Origin: Salipiger sp. IMCC34102
GTDB lineage: Bacteria; Pseudomonadota; Alphaproteobacteria; Rhodobacterales; Rhodobacteraceae
Direction of reading: 5' to 3'
DNA length: 62,246 bases
Assembly: GCF_004145405.1 (NCBI RefSeq)
Contig: NZ_SELQ01000012.1
Coordinates: 1-62,246 of the forward strand
Within the stretch, counting starts at the first letter, position 1. Every line of letters starts with the position of its first letter. A program made the translations under genes and the position numbers. The notes below the pieces were generated by a model. That model was not told the DNA's origin and searched no databases. It worked only from the letters and a program-made list of their open reading frames with translations. Below, one piece after another: positions 1 through 8,989 of this stretch.

Positions 1-2
1 TG

Positions 3-275
3 CGCTTCATGGCCATGGGAGAGCAATACGCCCCCATCGACTTCATGACCGCCCCCGAGGACACCCCCGCCAACCCGCTGGCCGAGAAGCTCACCCCCCG
101 CGAACTGCAGGTCCTCAAGGGCCTCACTGAAGGCAAGTCCAACAAGGAAATCGCCCGAGACCTCGACATCACCGAGCCCACCGTCAAGCTCCACGTCAAG
201 ACCCTCTACCGAAAGGTCGGCGCCGCAAACCGAACCCAAGCCGCCATCATCGCAAGAGAAGCAGGACTCTATTGA
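3..275 (+). CDS. LuxR-type response regulator, C-terminal part (5' end outside window)
   Basis: This is the DNA-binding end of a transcription regulator. The frame is open to the left edge, so the ATG at 9 is probably internal and the receiver or sensor part is missing. Residues from about 28 of the visible part form a typical LuxR/FixJ helix-turn-helix: LTPRELQVLKGLTEGKSNKE, then IA, then the recognition helix region EPTVKLHVKTLYRKV. Two-component LuxR regulators end a few residues after this domain, as here (REAGLY). Which signal it responds to cannot be told. It is followed by two GC-rich hairpins, so it is probably the last gene of its unit. Confidence 0.85.
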   Translation, partial: RFMAMGEQYAPIDFMTAPEDTPANPLAEKLTPRELQVLKGLTEGKSNKEIARDLDITEPTVKLHVKTLYRKVGAANRTQAAIIAREAGLY

Positions 276-290
276 GTTGACCCGATCCAC

Positions 291-330
291 CCGGCGGGCC
301 CCGCCGGCGCGCCGTCGCCTGGACGGCGCG
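291..330 (+). terminator. Tandem hairpins after the LuxR gene
   Basis: Two adjacent perfect stem-loops are visible: CCGGCGG (291-297) with CCGCCGG (301-307), and CGCGCCGTC (308-316) with GACGGCGCG (322-330). There is no T-run, so they are either weak terminators or 3'-end stabilisers. The remaining bases up to 560 show no gene. Confidence 0.5.
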
Positions 331-560
331 CGTCATGCCGCAAGGGCCCCGCAACGGATGCGCCCACGACCGCGCGAACGGCGGCAAGGGCAATGCGGGG
401 CCGTCCCCGTCGTCAAGCCCCGTGTCCCCGGGCCGCGCTGAGATCTCCTGCCTGACGGTCTCCTCTCGCGGAGCGGCACCGGATCGCGCGAAAGCCGCCT
501 TGCCGTGGCGGCTGCCGCGTTAGGTTCCTCTTCGCCACCGCACCGCGTAAGAGAACCGTC

Positions 561-2555
561 ATGAGCGATCCCACCTTCGAGAGTCCCCCCGTCCAGGACG
601 TCCGCGTCGTCATCGGAGCCTTGATGCTGGTCATGCTGCTGTCGTCGCTGTCGCAGACGATCGTGTCGACCGCGCTGCCGACCATCGTGGGGGAACTCGG
701 CGGGGTGCAGTATCTGGCCTGGATCGTCACCGCCTACATGCTCGCGATGACGGTGGTGACGCCGATCTTCGGCAAGCTGGGCGACATGCTGGGACGGAAA
801 TACGTGTTGCAGGCGGCGATCGTGCTGTTCCTGGCGGGATCGGCCTTGTGCGGCATCGCCCAGACGACGACGCACCTGATCGTGTTCCGGGCGATCCAGG
901 GGCTGGGCGGCGGCGGTCTGATCGTCAGCACCATGGCGGCCGTCGGCGACGTGGTCAGCCCGCGCGAGAGGGGCCGCTACCAGGGGTATTTCGGCGCGGT
1001 CTTCGGCGTCTCCACCGTGACCGGCCCGCTGATCGGCGGCTACATCGTCGAGCATCTGAGCTGGCGCTGGATCTTCTACGTCAACCTGCCCATCGGGCTC
1101 GTGGGGCTTGCGGTGATCGCCTGGGCCTTCGCCCCGCCGCCCAAGCGCGCCCCGCGGCCGATGGACTGGACGGGGGCGACCCTGCTGGCCACGGGGCTGA
1201 CCGCGCTGGTGCTGTCGACCAGCCTGGGCGGCAGCACGCTGCCCTGGACCTCTCCCGTCATCCTTGGCCTCGCCGCCTTGGCGGTCGTGGCGCTGGCGGC
1301 ACTTGCCTGGGCCGAGACCCGCGCCGCCGAGCCGATTCTGCCGCCGGAGCTGTTTCGCAACCGGACGTTCCTTGTTTCCTCCGCCGTGGGGTTCATCGTC
1401 GGTCTCGCGATGTTCGCGGCGGTGACCTACATGCCGGTCTACCTGCAGATCGTTCAGGGGATCAGCCCGTCGCGCGCGGGACTGGCGCTGACACCGCTGA
1501 TGGGCGGGCTGTTCCTGACCTCCATCGTGGCAGGCCGGATCATTACCCGCGTCGGCCGCTACCGGGCCTTTCCGATCGCGGGCACGGCCTTGATGGCCGT
1601 GGGGCTGGGGCTGATGTCGATGCTGGGGCCGGAAACCTCGCTGTGGCTGGCGCTCGGCGCGATGGCGGTGCTGGGTCTTGGCCTGGGCCTGGTGATGCAG
1701 GTGCTCGTGCTGGCGGTGCAGAACGCGGTCGACTACCGCAACCTGGGCGTCGCGACCTCCGGTGCGACGCTGTTTCGTTCCATCGGCGGCGCGCTCGGCG
1801 TCTCCGGCGCGGGCGCGATCTTCTCGGCGGGGCTGGCGCCGCGGCTGACGGCCGCCTTGCCCGAAGGCGCGCCGGTGGAGACGACGCCGGTGGCGATCAA
1901 CGCCCTGCCGGAAGCGATCCAGGCGCTCTACCACGCCGCCTACGCGGCCGCGTTGCATCCCGTCTTCGTGGCCGCCACGTCCCTTGCGGTGCTGGCCTTC
2001 GCCCTGTCCTGGGCGATGGAGGAGATCCCGCTGCGCGAAACCGTCGGCTCGGCCCCCGCCGCCCCGGACCTTGCAGACAGCTTCGCGATGCCCCGCAACG
2101 CAAGCTCGCTCGAGGAACTGCGCCGCATCGTGGCCATCGCCGCAAGCGAGACGAACCGGCGGGAGGCGTTGCGCCGGATCCTTTCGACCCTCGACGTGGA
2201 ACTCACGCCCGAGGAGGCCTGGATCCTGCTGCGCATCGCCCGCGCCGACGAGAATGTGGCGCTCGACCGTCTGGACGGCGCGGCCTTGTCGGAGGCGCGC
2301 CCGGTGGCCGAAGATCTGCTGACGCGCGGCCTACTGCGGCGCGATTCCGCGCGGGCCTACTGCACCACGCCGGAGGGGCGCGCGCTGTTCGAGCGGATGA
2401 CGGAGCGCTACCGCACGCGGCTCGCCGAGCTGGTGGCGCGCTGGAACCCCGAAAATCACGCGGAGGTCCGCAACATGCTGACCGAGTTCGCCCGCGAGTT
2501 GGTCGAGACGATGCCCAACGGGACGGCCACGCGCGCGACCTCGGCGCCCGCGTGA
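561..2555 (+). CDS. DHA2-family MFS multidrug exporter with C-terminal winged-helix (MarR-like) domain
   Basis: This is a 664-residue membrane exporter of the EmrB/QacA (DHA2, 14-helix) type. The first 500 or so residues carry repeated hydrophobic helices and family signatures: DWTGA in the middle loop, and the motif-C-like stretch TVTGPLIGGYIVEHLSWRW, which marks proton-driven antiporters. The last 150 residues (from about RNASSLEELRR) are soluble and look like a MarR-type winged helix: LTPEEAWILLRIARADENVA, a turn, then LLTRGLLRRDSARAYCTTPE and GRALFERM. Plain DHA2 exporters are about 450-530 residues, so the extra domain is real length and not a start-site artefact. The start follows AAGAGAACCGTC, an acceptable ribosome site. 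The substrate is unknown; the tail might sense ligand or tether regulation to the membrane (inference). Confidence 0.88.
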   Translation: MSDPTFESPPVQDVRVVIGALMLVMLLSSLSQTIVSTALPTIVGELGGVQYLAWIVTAYMLAMTVVTPIFGKLGDMLGRKYVLQAAIVLFLAGSALCGIAQTTTHLIVFRAIQGLGGGGLIVSTMAAVGDVVSPRERGRYQGYFGAVFGVSTVTGPLIGGYIVEHLSWRWIFYVNLPIGLVGLAVIAWAFAPPPKRAPRPMDWTGATLLATGLTALVLSTSLGGSTLPWTSPVILGLAALAVVALAALAWAETRAAEPILPPELFRNRTFLVSSAVGFIVGLAMFAAVTYMPVYLQIVQGISPSRAGLALTPLMGGLFLTSIVAGRIITRVGRYRAFPIAGTALMAVGLGLMSMLGPETSLWLALGAMAVLGLGLGLVMQVLVLAVQNAVDYRNLGVATSGATLFRSIGGALGVSGAGAIFSAGLAPRLTAALPEGAPVETTPVAINALPEAIQALYHAAYAAALHPVFVAATSLAVLAFALSWAMEEIPLRETVGSAPAAPDLADSFAMPRNASSLEELRRIVAIAASETNRREALRRILSTLDVELTPEEAWILLRIARADENVALDRLDGAALSEARPVAEDLLTRGLLRRDSARAYCTTPEGRALFERMTERYRTRLAELVARWNPENHAEVRNMLTEFARELVETMPNGTATRATSAPA

Positions 2556-2590
2556 TGGGCGCCCGAACGCATCGGCCTTGATGACCGTGC

Positions 2591-2613
2591 GCCCGATCCT
2601 GCGGTCGGGCTTT
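2591..2613 (+). terminator. Hairpin between convergent genes
   Basis: GCCCGA (2591-2596) pairs with TCGGGC (2605-2610), followed by TTT. It lies between the stop codons of the MFS exporter and the convergent glycosyltransferase and may serve the plus-strand gene. Confidence 0.45.
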
Positions 2614-2631
2614 GCAGGATCGCGCGACGTG

Positions 2632-4683
2632 TCACCCCGCGGTCCGGGTGGTGATCCAGGCAGGCGGTGCGACGGCTGTCGCCGCGCGGAGCGTGCCGCG
2701 ACGGGTCTTCTGGCTGCGGAAGATCCGCGCCACGATCGCGACCGTCACGGCAAAGGCGCCTGCGGGGCGGGTCGAGTTGTCGATCCCTTCCGAGAACAGC
2801 ATGAGGATCAGCCGGTCGCGGCGGTCCTCGTCGAGACCATGGAAAGAGACCTCGATCTCGTCTTCGTCGCGACTTTCGACGAAGGCCGCAACGGGACCGA
2901 GGCCGGGCACGTCGAGCTGCAGCCAGCGGACGTTGTGGCCCACGTCGGGCGCACTTTCGATCCGCAGACCCGCGCCGGAGACGGACAGCCAGTCGAGCTG
3001 CGCGTCGAGCCGCTGGCCGGGTCGCGTGTGAAACGTGCAGGGCTGCTCCACGGGGAAGCGTTCATCCCCGGTCTCGGCCGGCGTGGCCACCGCGACCACC
3101 TGGACCACCGACAGGATGAGCATGGTGACGACCCCCCAGAAGGTGAGCAGCGGCATCTGGTCGGCGGACAGCACGATCCGCGTGCTGAAGTCGGCATTCA
3201 CCACGAAGCCCAGCGCCGTGACGATGATGAGCATCAAGGGCGCGTAGATCATGAGCCGGTCGACGCCCTGCGCCTGCGCCGCCTTGCCCTTCGGCGTGAC
3301 CTTGAACGCGTGACCGTGCGGGCGGATCAGCGTCGCGATGACGGTCGGCAGGATCCGCGGGGCCTGCAACGTGGCCAGGACGGTCGACGCGAGGGGAAAG
3401 AAGCCCTTCGAGTCGAGCATAACCAGCGCCCAAGGAACGGCGATCAGCGTCGGCACTTGGTATTCGAGCAGCTCGTGGATGGGCGTCTGCGGCAGCGGCG
3501 ACCATCCCGTCCAGAGACAGATCGCCGGCGTGAGGAACGAGGCGATCATCATGATCGGCTGGATGATCCAGTGCAGCGGCAGGAAGAGGAAACGGTGATA
3601 CCAGCTGAGGTTCGGCCCGAAAGGACCGTCGCGCAGATAGAGGATCTGGATGGCGCCGCGGGCCCAGCGCGCGCGCTGGACATACATCGCCGACAGCGAT
3701 TCCGGTGCCAGCCCGACGGCCAGGCGTTCGTTGAGATAACGGGTGATGTAGCCCTTGCGCAGCATCACGAGGGTCAGGAGCATGTCCTCCGTGATCGACT
3801 CGGTGGGCAGCGCGCCGCCGACGGCCTCGATCGCGGTGCGCCGCGTGACGGAATTCGATCCGCAGCAAAAGGCCGCGTCCCAGCCGTCGCGCCCTTCCAT
3901 GATCGACCCGAAGAAGATCCGCTGGTCGTCGGGCAAGGCCTTGCGCAGGTTCAGGTTGGTCTGCATCGGATCGGCGTTGTAGAAGTTGTGCGGAATCTGG
4001 ACGATGCCGACCTTCGGGTCCTCGAAGAGGCCCATCGCGCGGTAGAGGAAATTCCGGTGCGGGACGAAATCCGCGTCGAGCACCATGAAGTAGTCGCCGT
4101 CCGTCCGGGCGATGGCCGCGTTGATGTTCCCGGCTTTCGCATGGGCATTGCCCTCGCGCGCGAAGTAGTCTGCCCCCTTGCGTGCGCAGTAGTCCTTCAG
4201 CCAGCCTCGCGCGCCGTCGTCCAGGACGCAGACCCGCAACCGATCCCGCGGCCAGTCGAGTGCCAGCGCGCCGAGGATCGTCTTTTCGAGCACGTCGAGG
4301 TCTTCATTGTAGGTGGCGATGAAGACGTCGACGGTGGGCAGGTCAGCGGCGGCTGTCGCCCGCAGGCGGGCTTCGCCCTCGTCGGCCAGGGCGGAATTGT
4401 TGCGGCGGCGGCCCTGGTTCGTGAAGAGCAGGATCGTGTCGACCCAGATGACCATCTCGATCACGAAGAGGGTCAAGGCGAACAGCGTCTCGCCCAATCC
4501 CGAGGACGGACCCGGCAGCGTCGCCGTCACGCGCCAGTGGAGATAGCGGGCGAGCAAGGCTGCAAGCGCGGCGAGCAGGGTCCAGATCGCCCCCCTGCGG
4601 GCGGTCGGTCCCGCCAGCCAGGCGCGCGGAATGAGCATGCCGATCGCCAGGACCAGCGCCACGGGAACCAGGTGCGAGGCCAT
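2632..4683 (-). CDS. bgsA: Membrane glycosyltransferase family 2, BcsA-like; probable mixed-linkage beta-glucan synthase
   Basis: This 683-residue inner-membrane processive glycosyltransferase should polymerise a beta-glucan from UDP-glucose and extrude it. The conserved set is present: DDG (residues 155-157), DAD (203-205), TED (298-300) and QRARW (336-340, in place of cellulose synthase's usual QxxRW context). It has N-terminal helices and a hydrophobic block after residue 345. The C-terminal soluble part (about 545-650) sits where BcsA has its PilZ domain, but no clear RxxxR is seen and only a loose SVSGAG turn remains. It begins one base after the stop of the membrane-fusion gene, an order and size match to bgsB-bgsA of Sinorhizobium meliloti, whose synthase binds c-di-GMP through a non-canonical tail. 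No BcsB, BcsZ or BcsC is present, which argues against cellulose. Curdlan-type synthase is the main alternative. Confidence 0.8.
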   Translation of the reverse strand: MASHLVPVALVLAIGMLIPRAWLAGPTARRGAIWTLLAALAALLARYLHWRVTATLPGPSSGLGETLFALTLFVIEMVIWVDTILLFTNQGRRRNNSALADEGEARLRATAAADLPTVDVFIATYNEDLDVLEKTILGALALDWPRDRLRVCVLDDGARGWLKDYCARKGADYFAREGNAHAKAGNINAAIARTDGDYFMVLDADFVPHRNFLYRAMGLFEDPKVGIVQIPHNFYNADPMQTNLNLRKALPDDQRIFFGSIMEGRDGWDAAFCCGSNSVTRRTAIEAVGGALPTESITEDMLLTLVMLRKGYITRYLNERLAVGLAPESLSAMYVQRARWARGAIQILYLRDGPFGPNLSWYHRFLFLPLHWIIQPIMMIASFLTPAICLWTGWSPLPQTPIHELLEYQVPTLIAVPWALVMLDSKGFFPLASTVLATLQAPRILPTVIATLIRPHGHAFKVTPKGKAAQAQGVDRLMIYAPLMLIIVTALGFVVNADFSTRIVLSADQMPLLTFWGVVTMLILSVVQVVAVATPAETGDERFPVEQPCTFHTRPGQRLDAQLDWLSVSGAGLRIESAPDVGHNVRWLQLDVPGLGPVAAFVESRDEDEIEVSFHGLDEDRRDRLILMLFSEGIDNSTRPAGAFAVTVAIVARIFRSQKTRRGTLRAATAVAPPAWITTRTAG

Positions 4684-4684
4684 C

Positions 4685-5974
4685 TTAGTTGACGGCCGTA
4701 TCGGTGTTGGAAGCTTCGAGTTCCGCGGTCATCACCGGCGCGAACCCGGCCAGCTTGCGCAGGGAGGCGAAGGCGTTCGACAGGGCCGAGATCGACTTCA
4801 TCGTGAAGTGCACTTCGGCGGCCCGACCGACGTCGCAGAACGACCGTCCCACGTCCGGGTCCGTCAGATCCACCGGACCGATGCCCACGATCACGCGCAG
4901 ACCGTCCGGCGTCTCGATCCGGGGGCGCGCGGCTTCCATCTGGCGGTTCGGTCGCGCGCCGCTGCCGTAGACGGCAAAGACCGTCCCTTCCGAGCGCGCC
5001 TTGTCGCCTTTGAGCTGGACCGAGACGCTGTCGCCCGGGGTGATGCTTTCGATGTAGGACGCCCCGATCATCACCTCGAGGAACCGGCGCGAGCAATCGA
5101 GCACCTGCGCGATCTGCTCCCCTTCCCCGACGTTGGTGCCGACTTGTCCGGAGGTTTCCCAGATGATGCCGCCGTGGGACGATTTCGGCGCGAAGGTATC
5201 GTTCCGGGCCTTTTCCACTTCGAGGCCCGAAATCTCGGTCTGGAGCGCTGCCCGGCTGGTCTGCAAGGTCAGCAGGCGGGTGTAGAGGTCCGCATCCCGC
5301 AAGGCAATCTCGTCCAGCCGGGAGTTGATCTGGTCGAGGGTGCTGGACCCAAGATCGACGGTGTCCTCGGCCTCCAGGAAATCGCGTTCGACCTGCAGCC
5401 GACGGCGCACCGCGATCTCGCGGTCGAGACCGGCCCTCGCCGCGGCAAGATCGGCTTCCGCCGCGGATACGTCGCGTTGCGTGACGTTGCCCGTGCCCTG
5501 CAAGCGGTTCAGGCGGTCTGCGACATCCTCGGCCTGCGTGACCGCGGCCCGGGCGGCCGCGATGTTGGCGTCGGCCTCGTCGAGCCTGTGGTCGAACCAG
5601 TCGATCCGCGCCGCGATCCAACCGGTGCGCCGGGCGCGCAGGTCTTCCTCGACCGCCTCGAGCCGGCGACGCTGGCTCGAGATGCCGGAAATCTCGCCCG
5701 AGGTGCGCGCGACTTCGCTGCGCAGGGCCCGCAGGTGCGCGCTTTCGCTTCTGAGATCCCGGACCACCGCGATCGTGTCGCCCGGCTCGAGAACCGATGA
5801 GGCCCATTCGCTGGCGGTCACGATCGTTCCGTCGAAGGGAGAGTAGACGGACACCAGGGGGGCGTTGACGACCGCGGCAGAAGAGACGTGATTGGTCAGG
5901 CGCGGTGCGATCGCCGTCCCGGCGGCGCCGAGCAGGACGATGGCGGCGGGGATACGTAGGACGGAGGCGCGCAT
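4685..5974 (-). CDS. bgsB: HlyD-like membrane fusion/periplasmic adaptor, partner of the glucan synthase
   Basis: This 429-residue protein has one N-terminal membrane helix (VLRIPAAIVLLGAAGTAIAP), a short beta part (VYSPFDGTIVTASEWA, a biotinyl-lipoyl half), a long alpha-helical coiled-coil hairpin (about residues 60-210), and a second beta half (GGIIWETSGQVGTNVGEGEQ). This is the HlyD/membrane-fusion layout. The start is set at the second ATG because GGGGGG lies just upstream of it; an upstream ATG would add eight residues. It would bridge the inner-membrane synthase and the periplasm, helping polymerisation or export. The 264 bases upstream (5975-6238) hold no gene but contain an AT-rich stretch (around 6075-6150) that is the likely operon promoter. 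Confidence 0.75.
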   Translation of the reverse strand: MRASVLRIPAAIVLLGAAGTAIAPRLTNHVSSAAVVNAPLVSVYSPFDGTIVTASEWASSVLEPGDTIAVVRDLRSESAHLRALRSEVARTSGEISGISSQRRRLEAVEEDLRARRTGWIAARIDWFDHRLDEADANIAAARAAVTQAEDVADRLNRLQGTGNVTQRDVSAAEADLAAARAGLDREIAVRRRLQVERDFLEAEDTVDLGSSTLDQINSRLDEIALRDADLYTRLLTLQTSRAALQTEISGLEVEKARNDTFAPKSSHGGIIWETSGQVGTNVGEGEQIAQVLDCSRRFLEVMIGASYIESITPGDSVSVQLKGDKARSEGTVFAVYGSGARPNRQMEAARPRIETPDGLRVIVGIGPVDLTDPDVGRSFCDVGRAAEVHFTMKSISALSNAFASLRKLAGFAPVMTAELEASNTDTAVN

Positions 5975-6238
5975 CTTATTGCCCCCCGCGGTTTGCATGA
6001 TGCGGTGTGTGCGCGTCGGATGGGTAGACCGCGTATTTCACCGAAAAGATCTGATGCATGTGAACCAGCCCCGTTTAACTGCAACCTCTTACAAACATTA
6101 ATAATTCGTAAAAAAGAGGCGTAATTTGGGCGTTTATAGCTTTTACGGAAATTCTATGTTCCGGTCCTGGGAACGGTGAGGAAGCGGCACTGCGGCACCG
6201 TCACGGCGGCGGTCACACGCCACCGCAGTTCCAGCGTA

Positions 6239-7135
6239 TCAAGAGGTCGAGGCCGTCGCGCGGTCTTGCGCGGGCGCCCGTGCAGCGGATGCGACGAAGG
6301 CCCCCGCCAGGATCAGCGGTGCGGCCAGCAGGAACGCCCAGCCGGGAATTTCGGCGAAAATGAGGACGCCGATCACCACCGCCCAGAGAATCGACAGATA
6401 TTCGAACGGGGCTAGGGCCGCGGCATCCGCATGGCTGAACGACAGCGTCATGAGGATATGGGCCACGCCGCCCGACAGGCCGGTGCCGACCAGCAGCCAG
6501 ATCGCAGCCTGCCCCGGCCAGACCCACCCCCAGGGAAGCGTCGCCAGTCCCGCAAGTGCCGAGACGACCGCGAACCAGAACGCGATCGCCCCGGCCCCCT
6601 CTCCCATCCGCGTGAGCCTGCGGACCTGGATCAGCGCGCCGGCCGTGAGGACGGCCGTCACCAGTCCAAGGGCCACGCCGATGCCAGCGGTCTGAGGCAG
6701 CGTGCCCGTCAGTGCGGGCACACAGAACGCGATGCCGCCCGCCAGCCCCAGTGCCACGCCACCGACCCGGCGTGCGGTCAGGTGCTCCTTCAGCAGCGCC
6801 CAGCCCAGTAGCGCCAGGATCACCGGCGCGAGGTAGGACAGCATCGTCGCTTCGGCCAGGGGCAGCAGGCGGATCGTGGCAAAGGAGGTGAACATCGCAA
6901 GCGCGCCCATCAGGCAGCGCAGGACGTGGCCGACCGGGTTGCGGGTCGCCAGCCCCCGGGGCCACTCCCCGCGCCACCAAAGGAAACCCACCAGCGGCAG
7001 CAGCGCGAAGGCGGACCGGAAGAAGACGACCTGCCCCAGCGGCACGGCGTCGCCCAACGCCTTGACGAAAGCCGCCATGACGGCAAAGGCCAGCGTCGAG
7101 GCGACCCGAAGTGCTATGCCCAGGCGCTCGTTCAC
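6239..7135 (-). CDS. EamA/DMT-family transporter
   Basis: This 298-residue inner-membrane protein has ten predicted helices in two EamA repeats, the usual length for drug/metabolite transporters (RhaT/YdcZ/RarD relatives). The first repeat carries FFRSAFALLPLVGFLWWRGE and LATRNPVGHVLRCLMGALAM, typical of the roseobacter DMT group. The substrate cannot be told from sequence; export of amino acids, nucleosides or metabolites is common in the family. It lies alone: 52 bases separate it from the ABC importer upstream on the same strand, and about 264 bases separate it from the glucan operon downstream. Confidence 0.82.
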   Translation of the reverse strand: MNERLGIALRVASTLAFAVMAAFVKALGDAVPLGQVVFFRSAFALLPLVGFLWWRGEWPRGLATRNPVGHVLRCLMGALAMFTSFATIRLLPLAEATMLSYLAPVILALLGWALLKEHLTARRVGGVALGLAGGIAFCVPALTGTLPQTAGIGVALGLVTAVLTAGALIQVRRLTRMGEGAGAIAFWFAVVSALAGLATLPWGWVWPGQAAIWLLVGTGLSGGVAHILMTLSFSHADAAALAPFEYLSILWAVVIGVLIFAEIPGWAFLLAAPLILAGAFVASAARAPAQDRATASTS

Positions 7136-7187
7136 GCAGGCTTCCGCGTCGCACCAAAGGCCGTGCGCGCGCTTGGGTCGCTTGATC

Positions 7188-7952
7188 TCATTCGACCCGG
7201 TACCGGATGTGGGGACGGTCCGCGTCCTCCGAGGCGCTCACCTGCGCCGAGACGCGGAACACGTCGCGCAGCAGCGTCTGGGTCAGGACCTCGGTCGGGG
7301 TTCCGCAGGCGCGGACGGCCCCGGCCTCCAGCACGACGATCCGGTCGCAGAACATGGCGGCAAGGTTAAGGTCGTGCAGGGCGATCACGCTGGTGAGGTC
7401 GAGGTCGCGCACCATGCGCAGGATCTCGATCTGGTGGTGGATGTCGAGGTGGTTGGTCGGCTCGTCGAGGAACATGACCTGCGGCGTCTGCGCCAGGGCC
7501 CGCGCGATATGCACGCGCTGCCGCTCGCCCCCGGACAGCGTCTGCCAAGGTTGCGCCCGGCGCGAGGTCATGTCGACACGCATGAGCGCCGAGGCGACGG
7601 CGGCCTCGTCGGTTTCGGACCAGCCGGCCAGCGCGGAGCGATGCGGCATCCGGCCCAGGCGCACCACGTCGTGGACGGTGATGTTGGTGTCCGTCGCGGC
7701 ACTTTGCTGCACGAAGGCCACCTGCCGCGACAGGGCCTTGCGCGACACCTGCGCGATGTCCTGCCCGTTGATCCGGACCCCGCCGGACTGCGGGCGCTTG
7801 AGCCCGGCGAGCAGGCGCAGCAGCGACGACTTGCCCGATCCGTTCGGACCGATCAGGCCCAGCGTCTCGCCCGGGGCCACCGAGAGGGACACGTCGCGCA
7901 CGATGGGCTTGCGCCGCACTCCCCATTCCAGGCTCTCGGCCACCACACTCAT
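7188..7952 (-). CDS. Iron-siderophore/heme-type ABC importer, ATP-binding protein (FecE/FhuC-like)
   Basis: This 254-residue cytoplasmic ATPase drives a metal-chelate importer. Walker A is GPNGSGKSSLL, the ABC signature LSGGERQRVHIARAL, Walker B VMFLDEPTNHLD, and the switch histidine follows in VIALHDLNLAA. The FecE/FhuC/BtuD subfamily carries the NHLD and HDLNLA forms seen here. It is the last gene of a three-gene unit and overlaps the permease gene by 4 bases (ATGA), so translation is probably coupled. The ligand (ferric siderophore, heme or cobalamin) is unresolved because no TonB-dependent receptor is in the window. Confidence 0.92.
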   Translation of the reverse strand: MSVVAESLEWGVRRKPIVRDVSLSVAPGETLGLIGPNGSGKSSLLRLLAGLKRPQSGGVRINGQDIAQVSRKALSRQVAFVQQSAATDTNITVHDVVRLGRMPHRSALAGWSETDEAAVASALMRVDMTSRRAQPWQTLSGGERQRVHIARALAQTPQVMFLDEPTNHLDIHHQIEILRMVRDLDLTSVIALHDLNLAAMFCDRIVVLEAGAVRACGTPTEVLTQTLLRDVFRVSAQVSASEDADRPHIRYRVE

Positions 7953-8989
7953 GATTGCGGCCTTGCCCGGTAGAGGATGATCGCGAAGAACGGCACACCG
8001 ACCAGCGCCGTGACGACCCCGATTGGCACCGTCTGCTGCGTCGCCACCACGCGGGAGACGATATCCGCGATCACCATGAAGACCGCGCCCACCACGGCGC
8101 AGGCCGGCAGAAGGCGCAGGTGCAAGGGCCCCACGACGTAGCGCGCCGCATGCGGCACCACCAACCCCACGAAGCCGATGGCCCCCACCATGCTGACGAT
8201 GGTCGCGGTCAGAAGGGCAGTGACGCCGAACAGGATCAGGCGGACCCGGCCCACCGGCACGCCCAGGGCGGCGGCATCCTCGTCCCCGAAGGCGAAGGCG
8301 TCGAGCGCGCGGCCCATCCAGATGCAGACGGCAAAACTTACGATCACGACCGCCAGAAGAAGCTGGAAGTCCGGCCAGCGCACACCGCCGAAGCTGCCCA
8401 GCAGCCAGAACATCACGTCGCGCGCCTGCTGCGCGTTGCCGGAGGTCGTGACGATATAAGACGTCAGCGCATTGAAAAGCTGCGAGGCCGCGACCCCTGC
8501 GAGGATCGTGTGATTGGGCCCGCTCGTCGCGCCGTTCGACAGGAGCGCCACGAGCGCGAAGGCCGCGAAGGCCCCCGCAAAGGCGCCCAACGACAGCGAC
8601 AGGCTGCCCGCCCCGATACCCAGGACGATCACGCAGACCGCCCCCGTCGACGCCCCCGCAGAGACGCCCAGCACGAAAGGCTCGGCCAGCGCGTTGCGCA
8701 AAAGCGCCTGCAGGATCGCCCCGCAGAGCGCCAGCCCCGCCCCGGCCAGGGCCGCCACCAGCGCGCGGCTCAGGCGCAGGTTCCAGATCACGCTTTGCTC
8801 GATCGGCGCGATTTCGGCCCCGGTCAGGCCAAGCTCGTTGGTGACCGACAGGAAGACGGTGCCGAGGCCGATGTTGTAATCGCCGATCGCCGTCGCGGTG
8901 GCGACGGCGAAGACGAGCACGATGACTGTCAGGGCAAGAAAGGCGGCGAGGCCCTTCGGCCCGCCGCCCGCATCGTCGGACGCCATCAC
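7949..8989 (-). CDS. Iron-siderophore/heme-type ABC importer, permease (FecCD family)
   Basis: This 346-residue inner-membrane permease of the BtuC/FecCD type has about ten helices. Family marks are LRLSRALVAALAGAGLALCG, QALLRNALAEPFVLGVSAGA, and VGFVGLVVPHAARYVVGPLH near the C-terminus, which contacts the ATPase. It overlaps the ATPase gene downstream and the binding-protein gene upstream by 4 bases each. The permease would work as a homodimer with two ATPases and the periplasmic binding protein. Confidence 0.92.
   Translation of the reverse strand: MMASDDAGGGPKGLAAFLALTVIVLVFAVATATAIGDYNIGLGTVFLSVTNELGLTGAEIAPIEQSVIWNLRLSRALVAALAGAGLALCGAILQALLRNALAEPFVLGVSAGASTGAVCVIVLGIGAGSLSLSLGAFAGAFAAFALVALLSNGATSGPNHTILAGVAASQLFNALTSYIVTTSGNAQQARDVMFWLLGSFGGVRWPDFQLLLAVVIVSFAVCIWMGRALDAFAFGDEDAAALGVPVGRVRLILFGVTALLTATIVSMVGAIGFVGLVVPHAARYVVGPLHLRLLPACAVVGAVFMVIADIVSRVVATQQTVPIGVVTALVGVPFFAIILYRARPQS

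Noticed and set aside
333-1958. 541-residue minus-strand open frame opposite the MFS exporter
   Set aside because: Arg/Gln/His-rich shadow of a GC-rich gene, with no ribosome site or domain. The same reasoning removes long frames opposite the glucan synthase, TRAP permease, nasA, nirB and others.
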